Assembly (NCBI RefSeq): GCF_900156875.1
Contig: NZ_LT707408.1
Span: forward strand, 1,191,395 to 1,255,394
From: Robertmurraya dakarensis
GTDB lineage: Bacteria; Bacillota; Bacilli; Bacillales; Cytobacillaceae
Length of the DNA stretch: 64,000 nucleotides
Direction of reading: 5' to 3'
Positions 8,206-16,092 of this stretch are shown here, in pieces. The translations under genes and the position numbers were made by a program. Positions within the stretch are counted from its first letter, which is position 1; every line of letters begins with the position of its first letter. The notes beneath the pieces are model-generated. The model did no database searches, was not told the DNA's origin, and saw only the letters and a program-made list of their open reading frames with translations.

Positions 8206-8994
8206 TTGGTGCGTCGTCCGAAAGTAGGGTTAGCATTAGGTTCCGGAGGAGCAAGGGGGTTTGCTCATCTTGGAGTCATAAAAGTGTTAAGAGATGAGGG
8301 AATCCCCATCGATTTAATTGCTGGAAGCAGCATGGGGGCCATGGTCGGCTGCTTTTATGCAGCAGGTCTTGATATTGATCGTTTATATAAATTATCAAAG
8401 GTTTTCAAGCGGAAATACTATTTAGATTTTACCGTCCCAAAGATGGGGTTTATTGCCGGAAATCGAATTAAAGAGCTTATCCGAATTTTCACTCACGGTA
8501 AAACCATTGAACAATTGGATATTCCCGTACGGGTAGTTGCTACTGAGTTAATAACGGGTGAAAAAGTGGTTTTTGACAATGGTCCAATTGCAGAGGCCGT
8601 CCGGGCAAGTATATCCATTCCAGGTATTTTTGTTCCAGAGAAATACAATGGGAAAGTTTTAGTAGACGGCGGGGTTGTTGACCGGGTACCTGTTTCGGTC
8701 GTTAAAGATATGGGCGCTGATATAGTTATAGCGGTTGATGTCTCGAATGTAAATCAACAAGCTGAGATCTCTACAATTTATGATGTCATCATGCAAAGTA
8801 TTGACATCATGCAAATGGAGCTGGTTGCTAATCGGGAGATCGCCTCTGATATTATGATAAGGCCGCGTGTTGAGATGTTTAGCTCGAGAGCGTTTACCAA
8901 TATTGATGAAATTATTGCGATAGGTGAAGAAGCAACCAAGAACCATGTTCAGAGTATAAAAGATTTGTTAGAGCAGTGGAAGGAGCAACCATGA
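8206..8994 (+). CDS. ylbK: patatin-like phospholipase/esterase YlbK (RssA/NTE family)
   Basis: This is a predicted serine acyl hydrolase; the substrate is not known. The patatin fold is shown by the oxyanion loop GSGGARG (about residues 12-18), the nucleophile elbow GSSMG with Ser42, and the DGG motif with Asp154, which completes the Ser-Asp dyad. The 262 residues have no signal peptide, so it is cytoplasmic or membrane-peripheral. AAGGAGG lies 5 nt before the TTG at 8206 and 8 nt before a GTG at 8209, so either codon could start translation. It overlaps ylbL by ATGA, implying translational coupling. Confidence 0.9.
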   Translation: MVRRPKVGLALGSGGARGFAHLGVIKVLRDEGIPIDLIAGSSMGAMVGCFYAAGLDIDRLYKLSKVFKRKYYLDFTVPKMGFIAGNRIKELIRIFTHGKTIEQLDIPVRVVATELITGEKVVFDNGPIAEAVRASISIPGIFVPEKYNGKVLVDGGVVDRVPVSVVKDMGADIVIAVDVSNVNQQAEISTIYDVIMQSIDIMQMELVANREIASDIMIRPRVEMFSSRAFTNIDEIIAIGEEATKNHVQSIKDLLEQWKEQP

Positions 8995-10010
8995 TGAACA
9001 AAAAGCTAAGGGTGCAATTTTTACTAATACCAGTTGTACTTATCCTGCTTATAGGCACATTCTATTCGCTCCCTTACTATGTTACAAAACCAGGAATGGC
9101 AAAAGAACTTCATCCCATCATTGAGGTTGAGAATGGTTTTGATGAAGAAGGGAGTTTTATGCTGACAACCGTTAGAATGGGGAGGGCAAATATTTATTCG
9201 TTTTTGCTGGCGAAATTAAGTGACTATCAAAAGATATATCCTTTAGAAGATATCAGGGGAGAAGAAGAATCTGAAGAAGAATATAATGTTAGACAGCTTC
9301 ATCTCATGGATAGTTCAAAGCTATCAGCAATTGAAGTAGCCTACAAAAAAGCTGGTATACCGGTGCAATATGAATATAAAGGTGTGTATGTTCTGAATGT
9401 CGTTGAGAGCATGCCTGCACATGAAAAGCTTCTGCCAGGGGATCGCATTTTTAAGGTGGATAACCTCGATTTTACGTCTTCCGAGGAGTTTATATCCTAT
9501 GTTAGTGAGAAAGATGCAGGAGAAGTACTTACACTGACATACGAGCGGAGAAATAAAGAAGGCGAAGTGGAAGTTGCTGTGCAGACATTCCCAGAGGATA
9601 AAAGTAAAGTGGGAATTGGGATAGGCTTGGTGGATGATAAGGAAATACAAGTAGAACCAGAGGTTGAAATAGATTCGGAGGAAATTGGCGGCCCATCCGC
9701 AGGGTTCATGTTTGCTTTAGAAATCTATAATCAATTAACAGAGGAAGATATGACTCGAGGCTATCAAATTGCTGGTACAGGAACGATTTCAACGAATGGT
9801 AAAATAGGCCGAATAGGCGGAATAGAGCAGAAAATAGTTGCAGCAGATCGTGCGGGTGCTGATATCTTTTTTGCTCCATTTGAGGAAGGTGCCGAGGATT
9901 CAAATTATCGTGCAGCTATCAGAACGGCTGAAGATATTGGTTCTAAGATGGAAATTGTTCCTGTAGACAATTTTGATGAAGCAATCGCCTATCTTGAAAA
10001 TCTAAGTTAA
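8991..10010 (+). CDS. ylbL: membrane-anchored PDZ-Lon serine protease YlbL (SepM-like)
   Basis: YlbL is a single-pass membrane protease facing outside. Related SepM cleaves a streptococcal peptide pheromone, and B. subtilis YlbL has been linked to degrading the SOS division inhibitor YneA. The 339-residue protein has one membrane segment (about 7-27), a PDZ domain (about 110-200, with LLPGDRIFKVD) and a C-terminal Lon-type protease domain with catalytic Ser236 in GGPSAG and Lys281 in GGIEQK. The ATG at 8991 overlaps the ylbK stop; an ATG at 8994 has slightly better spacing. A terminator overlapping its stop ends the unit. Confidence 0.92.
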   Translation: MMNKKLRVQFLLIPVVLILLIGTFYSLPYYVTKPGMAKELHPIIEVENGFDEEGSFMLTTVRMGRANIYSFLLAKLSDYQKIYPLEDIRGEEESEEEYNVRQLHLMDSSKLSAIEVAYKKAGIPVQYEYKGVYVLNVVESMPAHEKLLPGDRIFKVDNLDFTSSEEFISYVSEKDAGEVLTLTYERRNKEGEVEVAVQTFPEDKSKVGIGIGLVDDKEIQVEPEVEIDSEEIGGPSAGFMFALEIYNQLTEEDMTRGYQIAGTGTISTNGKIGRIGGIEQKIVAADRAGADIFFAPFEEGAEDSNYRAAIRTAEDIGSKMEIVPVDNFDEAIAYLENLS

Positions 10011-10039
10011 ATAAGCAGAGGGCATCCCTCTGCTTATTT
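10009..10039. terminator. bidirectional terminator shared by ylbL and tmcAL
   Basis: A perfect 14-bp stem (10009-10022 with 10026-10039) with a CAT loop has A-rich and T-rich flanks, so it can work on both strands. The stop codons of both convergent genes (TAA at 10008-10010 and, on the minus strand, 10034-10036) lie in or at the arms. Confidence 0.9.
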
Positions 10040-11248
10040 AATGTATATTGGCGGCTGTTCATAGTCCATTTTCATTAATTTACTTCTCATCGCAGGAGAT
10101 GCACCAAGTGCATAAATTCGAGAGGAGCGAATATCAAGAAGTATGTCATTTTCTTGATAGGAGGACATCTTTGATATAATTGGAATTTGTGTGTGTAATT
10201 TCCACTTATTTAGATAACTCCTTCCCACATCGTTCATACCTAGCAGGCGAATATAGGAGGGGTTCTTCATTCTAATTTTCATTTCATCATTCGTTGTATT
10301 AGTTAAAATATGAACACACACTCTTTGCAATCTAGTCCATGTGTAACGTTTTGTTTTGATCGCTTTCATAAATTCAGAAAAAGACTCTGCCTCTAATACC
10401 TTTGCTAAAATTCTGTTTTCTAACCCCTCCTCTACTTCATAAATCATTCTTAGTTCTTCAGGAGTTGACTGGAGAAGACGAAACTTTAAATACGGCCAAT
10501 AGTTTTCCCATTGGTGGAGCTGGCCCGCCTGGATGTAGTAGTCTTCGAGGAGTTCAGCGGTTGCAGCAGGAACATAGGGAAGTACATTTTCAATTCTGCC
10601 ATCTTTTGAAAATAAAGCCTTACGGATACTTGTAGCACTTGCAATGGTTTCTGATGAAAAGTCTTCGTCATGGTAACCGGCATTTGTTCTTGAAATCGTT
10701 ATAGGTTTCATATGAAGATTTTGGTCCCTTATTGCTTTTACATACTGATAACCTAATATATTATTTGGTTTTGAAAGGTCAACTAAAGATTCTGAAGGGT
10801 TTAGATCATTAAAGGCGGAAGACAATGCTTTTGGATAGCTTACCCCTTTCTCAATATGTAATTTGAATCTACTCTGGTATTCACCATGATTACTTTCAAG
10901 GAAATTAATGGTATGATTAAAGGCAGCAATATCGCCAGATTCGCTTCCAAAGCATAAAGCATCACATCCTGCAGATGCTAAGATGGAAACAGCACCGTGT
11001 GCAAATGTATCGGCTTTCTGTGTTGCGAACTGATAGGGGAGTTCTAATACAATGTCGACCCCTGCAAGCAGTGCCATTTTAGTCCGTGACCATTTTGGTA
11101 ATAGGGCTGGTTCGCCTCTTTGTAGAAACTGACCGCTCATGACGGCAATAACAACATCAGCATTTGCTTTCTCTCTTGTTTTTTCTAGGTGGAAAGCATG
11201 CCCATTGTGGAATGGATTATATTCTACTACAATTCCAACAGCTTTCAT
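10034..11248 (-). CDS. tmcAL: tRNA(Met) cytidine acetate ligase TmcAL
   Basis: TmcAL (YlbM) uses ATP and acetate to make N4-acetylcytidine at the wobble position of elongator tRNA-Met. The 404-residue protein begins MKAVGIVVEYNPFHNGH, with the nucleotidyltransferase HxGH-type motif. Further family blocks are LPYQFATQKADTFAHGAV and CFGSESGD. The ATG at 11248 has AAAGGAG at good spacing on the minus strand; a TTG seven codons upstream overlaps that site. It is a single-gene unit between ylbL and ylbN, ending at the shared terminator. Confidence 0.95.
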   Translation of the reverse strand: MKAVGIVVEYNPFHNGHAFHLEKTREKANADVVIAVMSGQFLQRGEPALLPKWSRTKMALLAGVDIVLELPYQFATQKADTFAHGAVSILASAGCDALCFGSESGDIAAFNHTINFLESNHGEYQSRFKLHIEKGVSYPKALSSAFNDLNPSESLVDLSKPNNILGYQYVKAIRDQNLHMKPITISRTNAGYHDEDFSSETIASATSIRKALFSKDGRIENVLPYVPAATAELLEDYYIQAGQLHQWENYWPYLKFRLLQSTPEELRMIYEVEEGLENRILAKVLEAESFSEFMKAIKTKRYTWTRLQRVCVHILTNTTNDEMKIRMKNPSYIRLLGMNDVGRSYLNKWKLHTQIPIISKMSSYQENDILLDIRSSRIYALGASPAMRSKLMKMDYEQPPIYIK

Positions 11249-11387
11249 TTTCTGCTCCTTTGCTTTCAAAATTTTGCAGTTGTATGTTATGGTTATGTAT
11301 TGTAAATTTAATAAAGGTTTTTATAATCAAAGCTTTGTCGATTAAATCAGACTTATAATGACTATATTATAGTGTAAAGAAATTTTA

Positions 11388-11416
11388 TTGACAAATAATT
11401 GTTTGAAAGCTATAAT
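11388..11416 (+). promoter_or_regulatory. SigA promoter of ylbN-rpmF
   Basis: A consensus-perfect TTGACA (11388-11393), a 17-bp spacer and TATAAT (11411-11416) lie 27 bp before the ylbN start. This implies strong constitutive transcription, as expected for a ribosomal protein operon. Confidence 0.9.
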
Positions 11417-11443
11417 TACCTTTGTTGCCTTGGGGTGATTCGA

Positions 11444-11980
11444 ATGAAATGGACAATAAGTCAGTTACAAAAACATCGAAGCAAGGATTTTCCTATTGAT
11501 GAAATAGTAAACGTAAACGTAGATGACCTAAAGAAAATGGATCAGACGATACGTAATGTTTCACCAATGCATATAACAGGTCGTGCAGACATTGCCTCGA
11601 CGAGAGTAACCTTTCACATAAGAATAAAGGGTTATTTAGTTCTTCCTTGTTCTCGTACTTTAGTTGACGTGAATTATCCAATTGATGTAGAAACAACAGA
11701 AACATTCCTCTTAAAAGGTTACGATTATGAAACCGATGAGGAAGTTCATCAAGTTCAAGGAGATGTAATTGATCTTATGCCGATCTTACATGAAATTCTT
11801 GTACTTGAAGTTCCGATTCAAGTTTTCTCTGATGATGATCAATCAAGCGAAGAAGGAGCTCCTCAATCTGGTAAAGACTGGGAGGTCATTCAAGAGCAAG
11901 ATAAAAAAGACAAGATTGATCCTCGGTTAGCAGGACTTGCAAAACTACTTGATCAAGATGATCCTTCTTCTAATTCATAG
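11444..11980 (+). CDS. ylbN: DUF177/YceD-family protein YlbN
   Basis: YlbN belongs to the YceD/DUF177 family, almost always found upstream of rpmF. Members have been implicated in 23S rRNA maturation, but no biochemical role is settled. The 178-residue protein starts MKWTISQLQKHRSK. It has the core ITGRADIASTRVTFHIRIKG, the cysteine-containing YLVLPCSRTL segment and an acidic C-terminus ending in DPRLAGLAKLLDQ. The ATG follows GGGGTGATT; the open frame extends upstream into the promoter, so the downstream start is correct. Confidence 0.92.
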   Translation: MKWTISQLQKHRSKDFPIDEIVNVNVDDLKKMDQTIRNVSPMHITGRADIASTRVTFHIRIKGYLVLPCSRTLVDVNYPIDVETTETFLLKGYDYETDEEVHQVQGDVIDLMPILHEILVLEVPIQVFSDDDQSSEEGAPQSGKDWEVIQEQDKKDKIDPRLAGLAKLLDQDDPSSNS

Positions 11981-12068
11981 ATATAGAAGAAGCAAAAAAA
12001 GAAACATTTGAAGAATCAGATTTCTGATCTTCATGACTTTCTTAATTCTCTTTAAGGAGGTGGGAAGA

Positions 12069-12242
12069 ATGGCTGTACCTTTTAGAAGAACTTCTAAAAC
12101 TGCGAAAAGAAAACGTCGTACTCATTTTAAACTACAGGTGCCAGGTATGGTAGAATGCCCAAACTGTGGTGAGATGAAACTTGCTCACCGCGTATGTAAA
12201 GCTTGTGGAACATACAAAGGAAAAGATGTTGTAAACAACTAA
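12069..12242 (+). CDS. rpmF: 50S ribosomal protein L32
   Basis: This 57-residue basic protein is part of the large ribosomal subunit. It starts [19 protein letters not shown] and has a zinc ribbon with Cys30, Cys33, Cys43 and Cys46, so it is the zinc-binding (C+) form of L32. AAGGAGGTGGGAAGA precedes the ATG, a very strong ribosome-binding site. It is cotranscribed with ylbN from a consensus promoter and followed by a strong terminator. Confidence 0.98.
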   Translation: MAVPFRRTSKTAKRKRRTHFKLQVPGMVECPNCGEMKLAHRVCKACGTYKGKDVVNN

Positions 12243-12254
12243 TCCTTTCGGATA

Positions 12255-12288
12255 AAAAGCACAGGAATGATTTCATTCCTGTGCTTTT
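12255..12288 (+). terminator. terminator after rpmF
   Basis: A stem of about 14-16 bp (12255-12270 with 12273-12288) with a tight loop is preceded by A and ends in TTTT. It closes the ylbN-rpmF operon. Confidence 0.9.
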
Positions 12289-12374
12289 GTCGTTTCATGA
12301 ATTTTTCTCTGATAATAGTGTTAATTTGTTCCGAATTTATTTACAATTAAGAAAATAGTATTTGGAGGAAGAAA

Positions 12375-13145
12375 ATGAAGCCGTATCAGATGAAAGTAAA
12401 CGAAGATGTTTTATTTTTTACAATAATGAGGCCTCAAAAAAGAAATGCCATTAATTATGAGGTAATGGATGGTCTGCGAGATGCCATAAATTTTACTAAA
12501 AAAGAAAATGTTAAGGGGCTGGTAATTACAGGTGAAGGAGATCAAGCGTTCTGTTCAGGTGGAGATTTGTCTGTCTTTCAAAATTTAAGAACAGAAGAAC
12601 AAGCCTATGAGATGCTTTCAAAAATGGCTAATATTCTATACGAATTATTAGTCTTGCCTAAGCCGACTGTGGCCCTTATGAATGGTACTGCTTTAGGCGG
12701 AGGCTGCGAGCTGGCTACTGCCTGTGATTTTCGTGTGGTTCGTAAAGGAATCCGTGCTGGTTTCGTTCAGGGGGATTTAGCTATTACGACAGGCTGGGGA
12801 GGAGGGACAATCCTGCTAGAAAAGGTTCCGCTTTCTATCGGAATGAAAATGCTTTATGAAGCGAAACGCTATACCGCTGAAGAATTAATCCATATGGGGT
12901 TTGCTCAATACATATATGAAAGTGAACCAGAAGTAGGTTTTAAAGAAAACATGAGTGAGAAATTTTTGATGGAAGAAGGGGTCCTAAGGGCGTATAAGGA
13001 AATGATGATCAGAAAATGGGAAGAAAAAAATATTAAGGAAAAAATAGAAAAAGAAATCAGAAAGTGTTCAAAGCTTTGGGCAAGTGATGCACACCATCAG
13101 CGGGTAGACTCTTTCTTAAACCGTCCATCTATAAAAAAGCAGTAA
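12375..13145 (+). CDS. enoyl-CoA hydratase/isomerase (crotonase) family protein
   Basis: The 256-residue protein has the crotonase fold: an N-terminal RPQKRNAINYEVM block, the first oxyanion segment AFCSGGDLSVF (about residues 55-66) and the second, GTALGGGCELATACDF (about 103-118). It should act on a CoA thioester, but hydratase, isomerase and hydrolase members cannot be told apart here. The usual glutamate of hydratases after GxP is not evident in AITTGWGGG. GGAGG precedes the ATG. In B. subtilis rpmF is followed directly by rsfA, so this gene is an insertion relative to that species. Confidence 0.85.
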   Translation: MKPYQMKVNEDVLFFTIMRPQKRNAINYEVMDGLRDAINFTKKENVKGLVITGEGDQAFCSGGDLSVFQNLRTEEQAYEMLSKMANILYELLVLPKPTVALMNGTALGGGCELATACDFRVVRKGIRAGFVQGDLAITTGWGGGTILLEKVPLSIGMKMLYEAKRYTAEELIHMGFAQYIYESEPEVGFKENMSEKFLMEEGVLRAYKEMMIRKWEEKNIKEKIEKEIRKCSKLWASDAHHQRVDSFLNRPSIKKQ

Positions 13146-13240
13146 TTAGCATATTAAATTGTTTTAAAACAGTATCTTGACAGTCTATCTCTTCTAGTAG
13201 ATGCATATGTATGAATAAAAACACTAGGAGGGATTTGCTG

Positions 13241-13873
13241 ATGCCCACTAATCGTCAAGATGCCTGGTCTGAAGATGAGGATTTGCTCCTTGCAGAGGTA
13301 GTTTTACGACATATACGTGAAGGCGGAACACAGCTGCAGGCTTTTGAAGAAGTTGGAAAACAATTATCACGAACAGCTGCAGCGTGCGGTTTCCGTTGGA
13401 ATTCTTATGTGCGCAAGCAATATAAATCAGGAATTGAATTAGCAAAGAAGCAAAGAAAAGAGCAAAGAAACCAATCAAAAGCACCTGCTGAAATTGAGGT
13501 GGAGGAAGCAGGGCAATATTCAGAACCTGTTACCGTAAGTTCAGATCAGTCAGAACAACAAGTCGTGAGCTTTGAAGAACTGGTTGGTTATTTGAAGGAT
13601 TTATATCAAAGGATTGAGGAGTCGAAAGGTCAGCAGAACGAAGTAAAGGAATATGAAAACAAAATCAAGGAACTAGAAAGGAAAGTTTATTATTTAGCTT
13701 CGGAAAATGAAAAGCTTTCAAAGGAATTGAAAACAGTCGAACAGGATTATAAAGCATTAATAGAAATTATGGAAAGGGCAAGAAAAATGGTAGTCCTGCA
13801 AGATGAAGACCGTCAACAGAAAGTAAAATTTCAAATGGACAAAAATGGGAATCTAGAAAGAATAGAAAAATAA
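13241..13873 (+). CDS. rsfA: prespore-specific transcriptional regulator RsfA
   Basis: RsfA (YlbO) is made in the forespore and modulates SigF-dependent genes in B. subtilis. The 210-residue protein has an N-terminal Myb/SANT-like DNA-binding domain (about residues 5-60: [19 protein letters not shown] and [14 protein letters not shown]), a Gln/Glu-rich linker and a C-terminal coiled coil (about 125-195). The ATG at 13241 has AGGAGGG 8 nt upstream; an ATG ten codons earlier has none. I looked for a SigF promoter and saw no convincing one. Confidence 0.92.
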   Translation: MPTNRQDAWSEDEDLLLAEVVLRHIREGGTQLQAFEEVGKQLSRTAAACGFRWNSYVRKQYKSGIELAKKQRKEQRNQSKAPAEIEVEEAGQYSEPVTVSSDQSEQQVVSFEELVGYLKDLYQRIEESKGQQNEVKEYENKIKELERKVYYLASENEKLSKELKTVEQDYKALIEIMERARKMVVLQDEDRQQKVKFQMDKNGNLERIEK

Positions 13874-13884
13874 TGGAATGAAAA

Positions 13885-13909
13885 AAGCGGACATTGTCCG
13901 CTTATTTTT
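13885..13909 (+). terminator. terminator after rsfA
   Basis: An 8-bp stem AAGCGGAC/GTCCGCTT (13885-13892, 13896-13903) with an ATT loop is flanked by A-run and T-rich sequence, so it could also serve the convergent GNAT gene. Confidence 0.85.
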
Positions 13910-13974
13910 ATTGTATGCTTTTATTACCTGTTGGCTGGCGGTAAGCCTCTTGTATCCACCATTGCAGTTTCATT

Positions 13975-14448
13975 TTATTGTGTATGTTCTGTTACTCCCT
14001 TTGGAGTCCAAATAAGCGGATTCTCTCCTAAATCTCTTTTGGTGTCATATTGAACAGGAGCAAAGCCTTGCTTTGTCCAAAATTCATGTGAGTTTACCCT
14101 GGGGTTTGTTTTAATCGGCATATTGAAACTCTTTGCAAATTCTACAAGTGCTGTTCCAAGTCCCTTTTTTTGGAATCCCGGTAAAACCTCGAGCTTCCAA
14201 AGCTCTAGATAATCATTTGGCGGTTCGAAGTATTGATCAAACTTTGCGTTAACAGTGTAAAGACTCATTCTGGCAACTAAAGTATCCCCGTAATAAATTC
14301 CATAGAAAGGAGATTCGCTATCATTATCGATAATATTTGATTGTAAATCTTCAAGCATTGAAAGCTCTTGTAACCCATATTCCCTAAACTGCTTAAATTC
14401 CTCTAATGTTTTATAGTTCACTTTTAATTTTTGTACTGTATATACCAT
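13975..14448 (-). CDS. ylbP: GNAT-family N-acetyltransferase YlbP
   Basis: The 157-residue product is an acetyl-CoA-dependent acyltransferase of unknown substrate. The GNAT fold is seen in LEVLPGFQKKGLGTALVEFAK (about residues 108-128), where the Q/R-x-x-G-x-G/A pyrophosphate loop reads QKKGLG. The DNDSESPFYGIYYGDTLVARMSLY region precedes it (split as DNDSESPFYGIYYG and DTLVARMSLY). The ATG at 14448 lies 7 nt from GGGGA on the minus strand. Position between rsfA and the panE-like gene matches B. subtilis ylbP. Confidence 0.88.
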   Translation of the reverse strand: MVYTVQKLKVNYKTLEEFKQFREYGLQELSMLEDLQSNIIDNDSESPFYGIYYGDTLVARMSLYTVNAKFDQYFEPPNDYLELWKLEVLPGFQKKGLGTALVEFAKSFNMPIKTNPRVNSHEFWTKQGFAPVQYDTKRDLGENPLIWTPKGVTEHTQ

Positions 14449-14686
14449 CAAGCATTCCCCTTTATCGTAGTTGATTAGAAATCGGGTTCAGAAGAAAGCA
14501 TTCCGACTTATTTTATTATACAATAAAGACACGCAAAATTCAGCAAATTTACCGTGTTAGAAAAAAGGTTGTGCTGTTTGTCAGGGATTAATCTTCCGCA
14601 GTCAGTAAAAAAACTTTCTAATATTAGAACAAACCTATTTTATCTTCTGGTAAAATATGAGTATTAAATTAGATGAGGTCGGTACT

Positions 14687-15589
14687 ATGAAAATTGGAAT
14701 AATTGGTGGCGGTTCAATAGGTCTATTGTTTGCATTTTATCTAAATCAAGTGCATGACGTAGTCTTATATGTTAGAACACAACAACAAAAGGAAAACCTC
14801 GAGACCAATGGATTACTTATGCAAAAGGGAGATGTTTCTTCTAGGACAATACTAAAAACAAAAGTGATTTCCAAGTGGGAAGGAGCAAACGAGGATCTTA
14901 CCATCATTTGTGTTAAACAGTATCAGCTTAAAGACTTAATTCACAGCGTTTCATTTGCGCAATCTCCCCGCCTTTTGTTTTTGCAAAATGGTATGGGGCA
15001 TTTGAAATGGCTAGAGGGTCTAAAAGCCAAGAATATATACGTAGGGACGGTTGAACATGGTGCATATCGCTTAAGTAATTATACTGTTTCCCATACAGGT
15101 TCGGGGAAAACGAATTTAGCGGTCTACAAAGGTGTCCACGATGAAGCTTTCTTCTCAGAGTTTACAGAACCTTTAAAAGGAAATTTTCCTTTTGTTATTG
15201 AGGGGGATTATAAAGAAATGCTGACTAGAAAATTCATTGTTAATTGTGTTATTAATCCTTTAACAGCTGCATTGAAAGTACCTAATGGAGAACTGCTGTC
15301 AAATACTTATTACCTTCAAATATTCAATCGGTTATTTAAAGAAATTAGTGTGATTCTTCAGATAGAAAATGATGACGCTTACTATGAAAATTTGGTAGGT
15401 GTTTGTAAAAGCACGGCTCTAAATCGATCATCAATGCTGAAAGATTTAGAAGAAAATCGTCCAACAGAAATTGATGCGATTTTAGGTTACTTATTAGAGG
15501 AAGCAAGAAGTAAAAAAATGGAGGCTCCGCTTGTACATACTTTTTATCACCTTATTAAAGGGAGTGAGATACAGGGAGAGGTGAATTAA
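14687..15589 (+). CDS. panE: 2-dehydropantoate 2-reductase family protein (PanE/YlbQ)
   Basis: The reaction expected is NADPH-dependent reduction of ketopantoate to pantoate, a precursor of coenzyme A. The 300-residue protein starts MKIGIIGGGSIGLLFAFYL with a Rossmann GxGxxG-like loop. It also has the ICVKQYQL segment and a C-terminal KetoPantoate reductase domain with Lys in TRKFIVNCVINPLTA. The ATG at 14687 has GAGG 8 nt upstream. It is 2 bp from the next gene, so both are probably cotranscribed. Paralogues with other 2-keto acid substrates exist, so the symbol rests partly on synteny with ylbQ. Confidence 0.85.
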   Translation: MKIGIIGGGSIGLLFAFYLNQVHDVVLYVRTQQQKENLETNGLLMQKGDVSSRTILKTKVISKWEGANEDLTIICVKQYQLKDLIHSVSFAQSPRLLFLQNGMGHLKWLEGLKAKNIYVGTVEHGAYRLSNYTVSHTGSGKTNLAVYKGVHDEAFFSEFTEPLKGNFPFVIEGDYKEMLTRKFIVNCVINPLTAALKVPNGELLSNTYYLQIFNRLFKEISVILQIENDDAYYENLVGVCKSTALNRSSMLKDLEENRPTEIDAILGYLLEEARSKKMEAPLVHTFYHLIKGSEIQGEVN

Positions 15590-15591
15590 TC

Positions 15592-15981
15592 TTGTCAGCA
15601 TTTTTATCTTTTATTGCTGCAACATTTGTTACGATACCTTTACTCGGGTACCTCATCATTTTTATTGTCAGCAAACAAGTAACAAAGCAGCATCGGCGGT
15701 CTGTTCATCTAGCATTAGATGTAAGTACGGTATTATTTATTATTTCGGTCCATTTCTTAATAGTGACGATATGGGAAAAATCATTTTTATGGCTCATTCT
15801 ATTAATGATGAGTTCCATTGGAATCGTAGTTGTACTAGCGCATTGGAAGCTAAAACAAGAAGTCGATTTTCAAAAGGTGTTCAGAGGTTTTTGGCGCGTG
15901 AATTTTCTTTTGTTTTTTTCAGCCTATATGGTGTTAATCATTATCGGGATCATTCAAAGTGTAACGAATTCCATTTCATGA
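15592..15981 (+). CDS. DUF3397 membrane protein
   Basis: This is a 129-residue integral membrane protein with four hydrophobic segments (about residues 6-27, 39-60, 64-83 and 100-122). It matches the DUF3397 family found beside bshC in many Bacillaceae. No function is known. The start is TTG, with GAGGTG about 9 nt upstream inside the end of the panE-like gene, which suggests coupled translation. Confidence 0.82.
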   Translation: MSAFLSFIAATFVTIPLLGYLIIFIVSKQVTKQHRRSVHLALDVSTVLFIISVHFLIVTIWEKSFLWLILLMMSSIGIVVVLAHWKLKQEVDFQKVFRGFWRVNFLLFFSAYMVLIIIGIIQSVTNSIS

Positions 15982-16092
15982 TGATGAAATATTCTCCCCT
16001 TCCGTAATTTGTATAGGCAAAGATTTTTAAAATATGTTCATACAATGCTATACTCATTACGAAGAAATTGTTGACCAGAAAGGAAGTAATTT

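Noticed and set aside
8659-8946. Minus-strand open frame opposite ylbK
   Set aside because: Antisense shadow of the patatin gene, whose catalytic motifs are intact on the plus strand.
10402-10635. Plus-strand open frame opposite tmcAL
   Set aside because: Antisense shadow of a well-conserved gene; no ribosome-binding site or family match.
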